From Tannerellaceae bacterium (GTDB taxonomy: Bacteria > Bacteroidota > Bacteroidia > Bacteroidales > Tannerellaceae): a stretch of 8,772 nt of DNA. Location: NCBI GenBank assembly GCA_031267205.1, contig JAIRZN010000025.1:1-8772 (forward strand), read 5' to 3'. Within the stretch, counting starts at the first letter, position 1, and the number at the start of each line of letters is the position of its first letter. The position numbers and the translations under genes were made by a program. A model generated the notes under the pieces. It was given only the letters and a program-made list of their open reading frames with translations, was not told the origin of the DNA and made no database searches. Of the stretch, positions 1-5,768 are shown piece by piece.

Positions 1-253
1 TAGCGAAAATATGGGTAAGGCTCTCTTGATAGAACTGTTTGTAATAAGCGCCCCCCGCCTTCCTGTAAACAATCCACTTCCCGTTGGGGAGTATCTGGAT
101 GTCAAGCATAGGTTTACCGTTATGGTCGGCCTGTCCTCCGAGGTAGATTTTATTGTCTGTCGCATGGAGGTTGGCAGGCATTAGCGAACACGCTACAATA
201 AAAAGCAGCAAAAATTTGTAGCAGGATAGAATCTTAATCTTTACATTGTACAT
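1..253 (-). CDS. Exported or lipoprotein of unknown function, 5' part only
   Basis: This is an open frame of 84 codons from an ATG at 253 that runs off the left edge with no stop, so the C-terminal part is missing. The N-terminus is a clear export signal: basic start (MYNVKIK), hydrophobic core (FLLLFIVACSL) and then a polar mature region. Cleavage could follow LHA (type I peptidase, near residue 32). Alternatively IVAC (residues 19-22) could serve as a lipobox, making it a lipoprotein; the sequence does not decide this. The visible mature part, beginning near TDNKIYLGGQ, is rich in Gly, Lys and Tyr and contains LPNGKWIVYRK; I recognise no family. The ATG at 253 is chosen because it is the first in-frame start before the signal peptide. 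The leader is A/T-rich without a Shine-Dalgarno sequence, as is usual in Bacteroidota, and I saw no consensus −7 element on this strand. Function is unknown. Confidence 0.72.
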   Translation of the reverse strand, partial: MYNVKIKILSCYKFLLLFIVACSLMPANLHATDNKIYLGGQADHNGKPMLDIQILPNGKWIVYRKAGGAYYKQFYQESLTHIFA

Positions 254-302
254 TGTATTATATCTTATAGTTATTATTGACATGAAAAAACATTACCGAT
301 TA

Positions 303-317
303 ATTAAATTAGACAAC
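303..317 (+). repeat. TGTCTAATTTAAT-type repeat, copy 1 (reverse orientation)
   Basis: The 15 bases here (ATTAAATTAGACAAC) are the exact reverse complement of 452-466. Together they form a perfect 15-bp inverted repeat enclosing about 134 bp that contains two hairpins. The core TAGACA is shared with five further sites within the next 460 bp. Confidence 0.75.
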
Positions 318-347
318 TCCAGGTTGTATAAAAGATGCTTCTTGAGA

Positions 348-373
348 AGACGCCCCCTTCCCAGGGAGCGTCT
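348..373. other. Hairpin (AGACGC / GCGTCT stem)
   Basis: AGACGC at 348-353 pairs with GCGTCT at 368-373. The pairing continues inward after one mismatch (CCCCT against GGGA-type bases), leaving a very short loop. No T-tract follows, so this is not a standard intrinsic terminator on either strand. It stands five bases before a second, perfect hairpin. Confidence 0.55.
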
Positions 374-377
374 CCAG

Positions 378-400
378 GGTAAAAACAAGGTGTTTTTACC
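378..400. other. Perfect 9-bp hairpin
   Basis: GGTAAAAAC (378-386) pairs perfectly with GTTTTTACC (392-400) across the five-base loop AAGGT. No T-run follows on either strand. With the preceding hairpin it gives a tandem stem-loop arrangement inside the 303-466 inverted repeat, as expected of a structured RNA or a mobile-element end. No family is recognised. Confidence 0.65.
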
Positions 401-453
401 GTCCATCGTTGCCGTTTGTAGTAGTTTGAGAATCATACTTATAAAAATTCTGT

Positions 454-472
454 TGTCTAATTTAATCGTTCG
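454..472 (+). repeat. TGTCTAATTTAAT-type repeat, copy 2 (forward orientation)
   Basis: These 19 bases (TGTCTAATTTAATCGTTCG) are the exact reverse complement of 654-672. The two arms bound a 219-bp segment. Arms beginning TGTCTA resemble the ends of insertion sequences or miniature transposable elements. However, no clear target duplication flanks the pair: the bases outside are ...CTGT on the left and GTTT... on the right. The same copy also pairs with copy 1 at 303-317. Confidence 0.75.
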
Positions 473-607
473 TTTAAACTAGACAGGACTGTGTCCATTT
501 TCAGGACGCTAAAATCTTAACAGGGAAGATGATTTTCGCCTCTCTTAAGGCGCAGGATTACAGGATGTAAAATAAAATGACTTAATTGAAAAAAATTTCT
601 TCTTTCA

Positions 608-639
608 TTGTTGTATATGTTCTATTTTAACTATATTTG
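608..639 (+). promoter_or_regulatory. Bacteroidetes-type promoter candidate for a short transcript
   Basis: TATATTTG at 632-639 matches the Bacteroidota −7 consensus TAnnTTTG. A TTG at 608-610 lies 21 bp upstream, acceptable for the −33 element. The predicted start is near 644. No protein gene follows before the intrinsic terminator at 733-755, so it would drive a transcript of about 110 nt or be a relic. Confidence 0.45.
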
Positions 640-649
640 CCGTCAGCAA

Positions 650-663
650 TAATCGAACGATTA
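650..663. promoter_or_regulatory. Operator-like dyad next to the 632-639 promoter
   Basis: TAATCG-AA-CGATTA is a perfect dyad with 6-bp half-sites around a 2-bp centre. It sits ten bases downstream of the −7 element, where a bound repressor would block transcription. A related imperfect dyad (TTAATCG-TT-CGTTTAA) lies at 463-478 inside copy 2 of the inverted repeat. The regulatory role is inferred from position and symmetry only. Confidence 0.3.
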
Positions 664-672
664 AATTAGACA
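654..672 (-). repeat. TGTCTAATTTAAT-type repeat, copy 3 (reverse orientation)
   Basis: This is the exact 19-bp reverse complement of 454-472. Immediately beyond it, 673-690 continues GTTTCACTTTTTTAGACA, so read on the − strand from 690 the sequence begins TGTCTA and reaches TGTCTA again 18 bases later. That is a tandem arrangement of two element-like ends. Confidence 0.75.
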
Positions 673-732
673 GTTTCACTTTTTTAGACACTGCTAATTC
701 CTTTAATTACAGGCGTTTCTTTTCCGTCGATT

Positions 733-755
733 CGGGCCTTCAGCCCGTTTTTTTT
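733..755 (+). terminator. Rho-independent terminator
   Basis: CGGGC (733-737) pairs with GCCCG (743-747) across the loop CTTCA, followed at once by eight T residues (748-755). It is a textbook intrinsic terminator for + strand transcription. No protein gene lies upstream on that strand in the window, so it ends either a small RNA or transcription from the repeat region, and it insulates ppdK. Confidence 0.7.
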
Positions 756-790
756 ACCGTATAAAATAGACAATCCGACAATCAGGGATC

Positions 791-951
791 GGCACGGGCT
801 ACAAGCCCGCGCCGGCGGCATACAGGCGCCTGCCTATAAGGCTTGCCTTATCGCTTATGCTCTTTGCGTGAGGGATAGTAGCGGAAAGACCGGAACGAGC
901 GCAGCGAGCGAGGACTTGTAGCGGATAGCCCGACCCCGCCGCAGGCGGGGG
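791..951. repeat. GC-rich multi-hairpin intergenic element (REP-like)
   Basis: This block differs sharply in composition from the A/T-rich DNA on its left. It contains CGGGCT-ACA-AGCCCG (795-809, flanked by GGC/GCC), the 10-bp palindrome CAGGCGCCTG (823-832), GCCT-ATA-AGGC (832-842), two near copies of a GTAGCGGA[A/T]AG[A/C]CC motif around 880-895 and 918-931, the GAGCGCAGCGAGCGAG run between them, and CCCCGCC-GCA-GGCGGGG (934-950). Stacked hairpins with internal direct repeats suggest a dispersed extragenic repeat that is probably present elsewhere in the genome. I cannot test copy number from one window. Confidence 0.5.
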
Positions 952-1070
952 CACACCCTGATTATCTTCGTGACCGGATGTTGCTTGTGTGATGTTTATT
1001 GACGGCATGGGCTGCATGTGGGCGGCGGGGAAACCGTACGTTATTTGGCTGGAAAAACTTTTCGGGGATG

Positions 1071-1100
1071 TTGGTTTTATAGCAAATATGTATATCTTTG
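1071..1100 (+). promoter_or_regulatory. ppdK promoter
   Basis: TATCTTTG at 1093-1100 matches the Bacteroidota −7 consensus, and TTG at 1071-1073 lies 19 bp upstream as the −33 element. The predicted transcript start is near 1105, giving a leader of roughly 43 nt. Because the promoter lies downstream of the in-frame ATG at 989, it also argues against the longer reading of ppdK. Confidence 0.65.
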
Positions 1101-1147
1101 CGGGCATTTGCAAACTCTGGATAGCAGTTTTTAATACATTAATATAT

Positions 1148-3868
1148 ATGGAAAAGAAAAGAGTATACACCTTTGGTGACGGCAAAGCCGAGGGCAGAGC
1201 GGATATGAAAAACCTGCTCGGAGGAAAAGGGGCTAACCTTGCCGAAATGAATCTTATCGGCGTGCCTGTCCCGCCGGGATTTACGATTACGACCGAAGTT
1301 TGTTCGGAATACTACGAGCTGGGGAAAGACAAGGTTGTTGAAATCCTGCTGAACGATGTCGAGAACGCTATCGTGAACGTAGAGCGGCTTATGAGCTCCA
1401 AGTTTGGTGACATAGCTGATCCGTTGCTGGTCTCGGTACGCTCCGGCGCCCGTGCATCCATGCCGGGAATGATGGACACCATCCTGAACCTGGGACTTAA
1501 TGACGAGGTCGTCGAGGGGCTTGCGCAAAAGACAGGCAACCCGCGCTTCGCATGGGACTCCTACCGCCGTTTTGTGCAGATGTACGGCGACGTTGTGCTT
1601 GGAATGAAACCCACTAACAAGGAAGACATTGATCCCTTTGAAGAAATCATCGAAGAGGTGAAAGCCGACAAGGGCGTCAAGTTAGACAACGAACTTGACG
1701 TGGAAGACTTGAAGAGGCTCGTTTCCAAATTCAAAACCGCCGTCAAGGAACGCACAGGGAAAGACTTCCCGACCAACGCCTACGAGCAGCTTTGGGGAGC
1801 TATATGCGCCGTCTTCGACTCGTGGATGAACGATCGCGCCATACTGTACCGCAAAATGGAAGGGATACCGGCGGAATGGGGAACGGCCGTGTCGGTACAG
1901 GCTATGGTGTTCGGAAACATGGGCGACACGTCGGCGACAGGCGTCTGCTTCTCACGCGACGCAGGTAGCGGCGAAGACGTTTTCAACGGCGAATACCTCA
2001 TCAACGCACAGGGCGAAGATGTCGTGGCCGGCATACGCACACCTCAACAAATCACCAAAGCAGGTTCGCAGATATGGGCCGAGCGGGCGACAATACCCGA
2101 AGAAGAACGCAAGGCGAAATATCCGTCTATGGAAGAAGCTATGCCTGGGATATATAAAGAACTCGACGCTATACAGACCAAACTCGAAAACCATTACCGC
2201 GACATGCAAGACATGGAGTTCACCGTTCAGGAAGGCAAGCTGTGGTTCCTCCAGACACGTAACGGCAAACGCACCGGCGCCGCAATGGTGAAGATAGTCA
2301 TGGATCTGCTGCACCAGGGCATGATAGACGAAAAGACGGCGCTCAACCGCATCGAACCGAACAAGTTGGACGAACTGCTGCATCCCGTGTTCGACAAATC
2401 GGCACTGAAGAAGGCCAAAGTACTGGTCAAGGGACTGCCCGCCTCTCCAGGAGCGGCTACGGGGCAGATAGTATTCTTCGCCGACGATGCCGCGGCATGG
2501 TATAAAGGCGGCAAGAAAGTGGTGCTGGTACGTATCGAAACCTCGCCTGAAGACCTGGCCGGCATGGCGGCCGCCGAAGGAATACTTACCGCCCGCGGTG
2601 GAATGACCTCGCACGCCGCCGTAGTAGCCCGTGGAATGGGTAAATGCTGCGTATCGGGAGCCGGAGCCTTGATTATCGACTACAAAAAGAAGACTTTGAC
2701 AGTAGACGGCAAGCAGTTCAAGGAAGGCGACTTCATCTCTATCAACGGCACAACGGGACAGGTGTTTGAAGGACAAATCCCGACGCAAGATCCCGAACTA
2801 ACCGGCGATTTCAATGCCTTGATGCGGCTCGCCGACAAATATACCCGGATGTCCGTCCGCACCAATGCCGACACCCCTGCCGACGCACAGCAGGCGCGCG
2901 CCTTCGGAGCCGTAGGTATCGGGCTTTGCCGCACGGAGCATATGTTCTTTGAAGGTGAAAAGATAAAAGCCATGCGCGAAATGATCCTTGCCGAAGACAC
3001 CGTGGCGCGCAAGAAGGCGCTGGGCAAGCTTCTCCCATTCCAGCAGGACGACTTTGAGGGCATATTCCGCGCAATGGCCGGCTATCCCGTCACCGTACGC
3101 CTGCTCGACCCGCCCCTGCACGAGTTCGTACCCCACGATCCTAAAGGACAACAGGAACTTGCCGACGCAATGGGCGTAGACGTCAGCGTCGTAGTACAGC
3201 GTGTGGAAGCCCTCCACGAATCCAACCCGATGCTTGGGCACCGCGGCTGCCGCTTAGGCAACACCTATCCCGAAATCACAGAAATGCAGACAAGAGCCAT
3301 ACTCGGCGCCGCCCTCAAACTGAAGAAAGAAGGCGTAGAGACGCATCCCGAAATCATGGTGCCGCTAACGGGCATACTCCACGAATTTCTGGAACAGGAA
3401 AAAATCATCCGCGCCACCGCCTCGCAACTCTTTAAAGAAGCGGGCGACAGCATAGACTACAAGGTAGGCACGATGATAGAAATACCGCGCGCCGCCCTGA
3501 CAGCCAACCGTATCGCCTCGGCCGCCGAATTTTTCTCATTCGGCACGAACGACCTTACGCAGATGACCTTCGGCTACTCGCGCGACGATATCGCCTCCTT
3601 CCTGCCTATATACCTGGAAAAAAAGATACTGAAGTTCGACCCCTTCCAGGTGCTGGATCAAAACGGCGTAGGACAGCTCGTGCGCATGGCTACGGAAAAA
3701 GGACGCACCGTGCGCCCCGACCTCAAGTGCGGCATATGCGGCGAACACGGCGGCGAACCCTCGTCGGTCAAATTCTGCCACCATGTAGGACTGAACTACG
3801 TATCCTGCTCGCCCTACCGCGTGCCTATCGCCAGGGTATCGGCGGCGCAGGCGGCCATTGAAGGATAA
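1148..3868 (+). CDS. ppdK: Pyruvate, phosphate dikinase
   Basis: This is a 906-residue cytoplasmic enzyme that interconverts PEP + AMP + PPi with pyruvate + ATP + Pi. In anaerobic Bacteroidales it can serve glycolysis or gluconeogenesis. Domains in order are: nucleotide-binding N-terminus with GGKGANLAEM (25-34) and SVRSGAR (96-102); end of the ATP-grasp unit at LQTRNGKRT (about 368-376); mobile phosphohistidine domain with GGMTSHAA, catalytic His489; and a PEP/pyruvate TIM barrel with LCRTEHMFF (Arg595) and KCGICGEHGG (catalytic Cys864). These align with the Clostridium symbiosum residues His455, Arg561 and Cys831 at a near-constant offset of 33-34. The ATG at 1148 is chosen because MEKKRVYTFGDG is the usual N-terminus. 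The frame is open back to 989, but that extension is unlike the family and overlaps the promoter. Length is normal and all key residues are present. It is probably transcribed alone, since a hairpin and a new promoter follow. Confidence 0.97.
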   Translation: MEKKRVYTFGDGKAEGRADMKNLLGGKGANLAEMNLIGVPVPPGFTITTEVCSEYYELGKDKVVEILLNDVENAIVNVERLMSSKFGDIADPLLVSVRSGARASMPGMMDTILNLGLNDEVVEGLAQKTGNPRFAWDSYRRFVQMYGDVVLGMKPTNKEDIDPFEEIIEEVKADKGVKLDNELDVEDLKRLVSKFKTAVKERTGKDFPTNAYEQLWGAICAVFDSWMNDRAILYRKMEGIPAEWGTAVSVQAMVFGNMGDTSATGVCFSRDAGSGEDVFNGEYLINAQGEDVVAGIRTPQQITKAGSQIWAERATIPEEERKAKYPSMEEAMPGIYKELDAIQTKLENHYRDMQDMEFTVQEGKLWFLQTRNGKRTGAAMVKIVMDLLHQGMIDEKTALNRIEPNKLDELLHPVFDKSALKKAKVLVKGLPASPGAATGQIVFFADDAAAWYKGGKKVVLVRIETSPEDLAGMAAAEGILTARGGMTSHAAVVARGMGKCCVSGAGALIIDYKKKTLTVDGKQFKEGDFISINGTTGQVFEGQIPTQDPELTGDFNALMRLADKYTRMSVRTNADTPADAQQARAFGAVGIGLCRTEHMFFEGEKIKAMREMILAEDTVARKKALGKLLPFQQDDFEGIFRAMAGYPVTVRLLDPPLHEFVPHDPKGQQELADAMGVDVSVVVQRVEALHESNPMLGHRGCRLGNTYPEITEMQTRAILGAALKLKKEGVETHPEIMVPLTGILHEFLEQEKIIRATASQLFKEAGDSIDYKVGTMIEIPRAALTANRIASAAEFFSFGTNDLTQMTFGYSRDDIASFLPIYLEKKILKFDPFQVLDQNGVGQLVRMATEKGRTVRPDLKCGICGEHGGEPSSVKFCHHVGLNYVSCSPYRVPIARVSAAQAAIEG

Positions 3869-3905
3869 GACCGCTCCCGTCCGGTATCACACAATCCGAC
3901 GTCAT

Positions 3906-3943
3906 ATTGCTCCTGTCCGCTATCTTTGCCGGGCGGGAGCAAT
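3906..3943. terminator. Strong intergenic hairpin between ppdK and glnS
   Basis: Bases 3906-3919 pair with 3930-3943 over 14 consecutive positions (12 Watson-Crick and 2 G-U pairs on the + strand RNA), beginning ATTGCTCC / GGAGCAAT. The 10-base loop is CTATCTTTGC. It starts 38 nt after the ppdK stop, so it probably ends or stabilises the ppdK mRNA. Only a weak pyrimidine run (TTCCTTTC) follows, so intrinsic termination is not certain. Confidence 0.55.
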
Positions 3944-4008
3944 TCCTTTCGGGCCGTAATTTTACGCCGCGCCCGCATTAAAACCATAAGAGTGTATAAA
4001 AAAATAAC

Positions 4009-4016
4009 TACCTTTG
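4009..4016 (+). promoter_or_regulatory. glnS promoter, −7 element
   Basis: TACCTTTG matches TAnnTTTG exactly and lies 32 nt before the glnS ATG, giving a predicted leader of about 27 nt. A −33 TTTG or TTG at the expected distance is not visible, only AGTG-type bases, so the upstream element is weak. Preceding DNA is A-rich. Confidence 0.5.
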
Positions 4017-4047
4017 CAGCATCATAAAAAAGAACCTCATTAAAATT

Positions 4048-5751
4048 ATGGGCGAGATCAAACAAAACGAAGCAGAAGGCAAAAAAATCTTGAACTTTAT
4101 TGAGTCATTTGTTGAAAAGGACCTGGCGGACGGTAAAAACGGAGGCGCCATACAGACACGTTTCCCTCCCGAACCCAACGGATACCTGCACATAGGACAT
4201 GCAAAAGCCATTTGCCTGGACTTCGGGATCGCTGAAAATTACAACGGCGTATGCAACCTGCGCTTCGACGATACCAACCCTGTGAAGGAAGACGTTGAGT
4301 ACGTCGACTCCATAATGGAAGACATCAGATGGCTCGGATTCCGCTGGAACGAAGTATACTACGCCTCCGACTATTTCGGCCGGCTTTTCGATTTCGCCGT
4401 CCTGCTCATCAAAAAAGGAAAAGCATACGTCGACGAACAAAGCGCCGAAGAGATAGCCTGCCAGAAAGGCACGCCTACGCAGCCTGGAACGGAAAGCCCT
4501 TACCGCAACCGCCCTGTAGAAGAAAACATAGACCTGTTCTTCCGTATGCAGGCCGGCGAGTTTGAAGAAGGAAGCATGACGCTGCGTGCCAGGATTGATA
4601 TGAACTCGCCCAACATGCATTTCCGTGATCCCATAATATACCGCATCATAAAAGACCATCCGCATCACCGCACGGGAACGACTTGGAAAGTCTATCCTAT
4701 GTACGACTTCGCGCACGGGCAGAGCGACTACTTTGAAAGAGTGACGCACTCGCTATGTACGCTCGAATTTGAAGTGCACCGCCCGCTGTACGACTACTAC
4801 ATAGAGTTGCTTAAGACAGGTGACTACCGTCCGCGGCAGATAGAGTTTAACAGGTTGAACCTCACCTATACCGTCATGAGCAAGCGTAAACTGCTGCAAC
4901 TTGTCAAGGAAGGATTCGTAAACGGGTGGGACGATCCCCGTATGCCTACCATCTGCGGATACAGGCGCCGGGGCTATACGCCGCAAGCCATCCGCAACTT
5001 TATCAACAGGATAGGATACACTAAATACGACGGCATCGTAGACGTCGCCCTGCTGGAACATGCCATACGCGAAGAACTGAACGCAAAAGCGCCGCGCGTA
5101 TCCGCCGTCTTAAACCCCGTCAGGCTTATACTTACGAACTATCCCGAAGGACAGGTAGAGATGATGGAGGCCGTCAACAACCCCGAAGATGAATCGGCGG
5201 GAACGCACCGCATAGCCTTCGATCGCGAGCTATATATCGAACGTGAAGACTTTATGGAAGACGCGCCGAAAAAGTTTTACCGTATGACGCCCGGACAGGA
5301 AGTGCGGCTCAAGAGCGCCTATATAGTAAAATGCACCGGGTGCAAAAAGGATGCCGACGGCGAGCTGACGGAAATATACGCCGAATACTGTCCCGAAACG
5401 CTGAGCGGCCGGCCCGATAGCGGTCGTAAGGTGAAAGGCACACTGCACTGGGTATCTGTCCGGCACAGCCTGCCTGCCGAAGTACGCCTGTACGACAGGC
5501 TGTTCGTATCCGAAAATCCATCGGAGGAAAAAGATAAAAACCTCCGTGAATTACTCAATCCCAACTCACTCGTGGCGCTTACCAAGTGCAGGGTGGAAGC
5601 GGAACTGCAAAAAGCCGAACCGTTGGACAACTTCCAGTTTCAACGCGTCGGCTATTTCAATCTCGACCCCGACAGCAAAGCCGACCGATTGATATTCAAT
5701 CGCACGGTATCGCTGAAGGATACGTGGAGCAAATTAAAAGACAAGTTGTAA
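4048..5751 (+). CDS. glnS: Glutaminyl-tRNA synthetase
   Basis: This is a class I aminoacyl-tRNA synthetase of 567 residues that charges tRNA-Gln with glutamine in the cytoplasm. The catalytic Rossmann fold carries PPEPNGYLHIGH (HIGH at 48-51), RFDDTNP (72-78) and the KMSKS-equivalent VMSKRKL (276-282). The C-terminal anticodon-binding beta-barrels follow, with typical KGTLHWVSVRHSLPAEVRLYDRLF and FQFQRVGYFNLDPDS motifs. The form of VMSKRKL and these barrels separate it from glutamyl-tRNA synthetase. Length is close to E. coli GlnRS (554). The ATG at 4048 is the only sensible start. Its N-terminal MGEIKQNEAEGKKILNFIESFVEKDL runs straight into the catalytic core, and there is no Shine-Dalgarno. 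The TPR gene follows after 17 nt, probably on the same mRNA. No frameshifts or missing key residues were seen. Confidence 0.97.
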   Translation: MGEIKQNEAEGKKILNFIESFVEKDLADGKNGGAIQTRFPPEPNGYLHIGHAKAICLDFGIAENYNGVCNLRFDDTNPVKEDVEYVDSIMEDIRWLGFRWNEVYYASDYFGRLFDFAVLLIKKGKAYVDEQSAEEIACQKGTPTQPGTESPYRNRPVEENIDLFFRMQAGEFEEGSMTLRARIDMNSPNMHFRDPIIYRIIKDHPHHRTGTTWKVYPMYDFAHGQSDYFERVTHSLCTLEFEVHRPLYDYYIELLKTGDYRPRQIEFNRLNLTYTVMSKRKLLQLVKEGFVNGWDDPRMPTICGYRRRGYTPQAIRNFINRIGYTKYDGIVDVALLEHAIREELNAKAPRVSAVLNPVRLILTNYPEGQVEMMEAVNNPEDESAGTHRIAFDRELYIEREDFMEDAPKKFYRMTPGQEVRLKSAYIVKCTGCKKDADGELTEIYAEYCPETLSGRPDSGRKVKGTLHWVSVRHSLPAEVRLYDRLFVSENPSEEKDKNLRELLNPNSLVALTKCRVEAELQKAEPLDNFQFQRVGYFNLDPDSKADRLIFNRTVSLKDTWSKLKDKL

Positions 5752-5768
5752 TCCCACCTTTCATTCGT

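Larger units (their letters stand above)
640..755 (+). ncRNA. Putative small RNA of about 110 nt
   Basis: The interval between the promoter candidate (−7 box 632-639) and the GC-hairpin plus T8 terminator (733-755) has no plausible coding sequence. The RNA would begin with the 650-663 dyad, run through A/U-rich sequence and end in the terminator hairpin. I recognise no known RNA family. The inference rests only on promoter-terminator spacing. Alternatively, the terminator may close a transcript from a lost mobile-element gene. Confidence 0.3.
254..1147. other. Gene-free intergenic stretch of about 0.9 kb
   Basis: I see no convincing protein gene on either strand between the signal-peptide gene and ppdK. 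Short open frames, such as one at 246-482 on the + strand, are rich in Arg, Leu and Ile, match nothing I know and overlap obvious hairpins. The left half (254-780) is A/T-rich and carries repeats, hairpins, a promoter and a terminator, listed separately. The right half begins with a GC-rich hairpin block (791-951). The stretch from about 960 to 1070 shows nothing recognisable, and the ppdK promoter follows it. Confidence 0.7.

Noticed and set aside
303..466. Integron attC-type recombination site
   Set aside because: The arms do not fit the RYYYAAC/GTTRRRY core sites, and there is no cassette gene or integrase in view.
246..482. 78-codon + strand frame as a possible small gene
   Set aside because: It runs through two hairpins and a repeat arm, has no recognisable motif and a composition (Arg, Leu, Ile-rich) expected of non-coding A/T-rich DNA.
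254..960. CRISPR array
   Set aside because: The repeats are few, in mixed orientation and irregularly spaced, with no cas genes nearby.
989..1147. In-frame N-terminal extension of ppdK from an ATG at 989 (53 extra residues)
   Set aside because: The extra residues do not resemble PPDK, the segment contains a well-formed −33/−7 promoter, and MEKKRVYTFGDG at 1148 is the family's normal start.
1101..1147. Riboswitch or attenuator ahead of ppdK
   Set aside because: The predicted leader is only about 43 nt and shows no stable fold.
1952..2788. 278-codon − strand frame inside ppdK, and similar long antisense frames in glnS and the TPR gene
   Set aside because: They lie wholly inside strongly conserved genes on the other strand and show no motifs; codon bias of the real gene keeps the complementary frame open.
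5586..5768. In-frame extension of the TPR gene back into glnS
   Set aside because: It is an out-of-frame reading of the conserved glnS C-terminus with an Arg/Gln/Ser-rich composition; the ATG at 5769 gives a natural start 17 nt after glnS.
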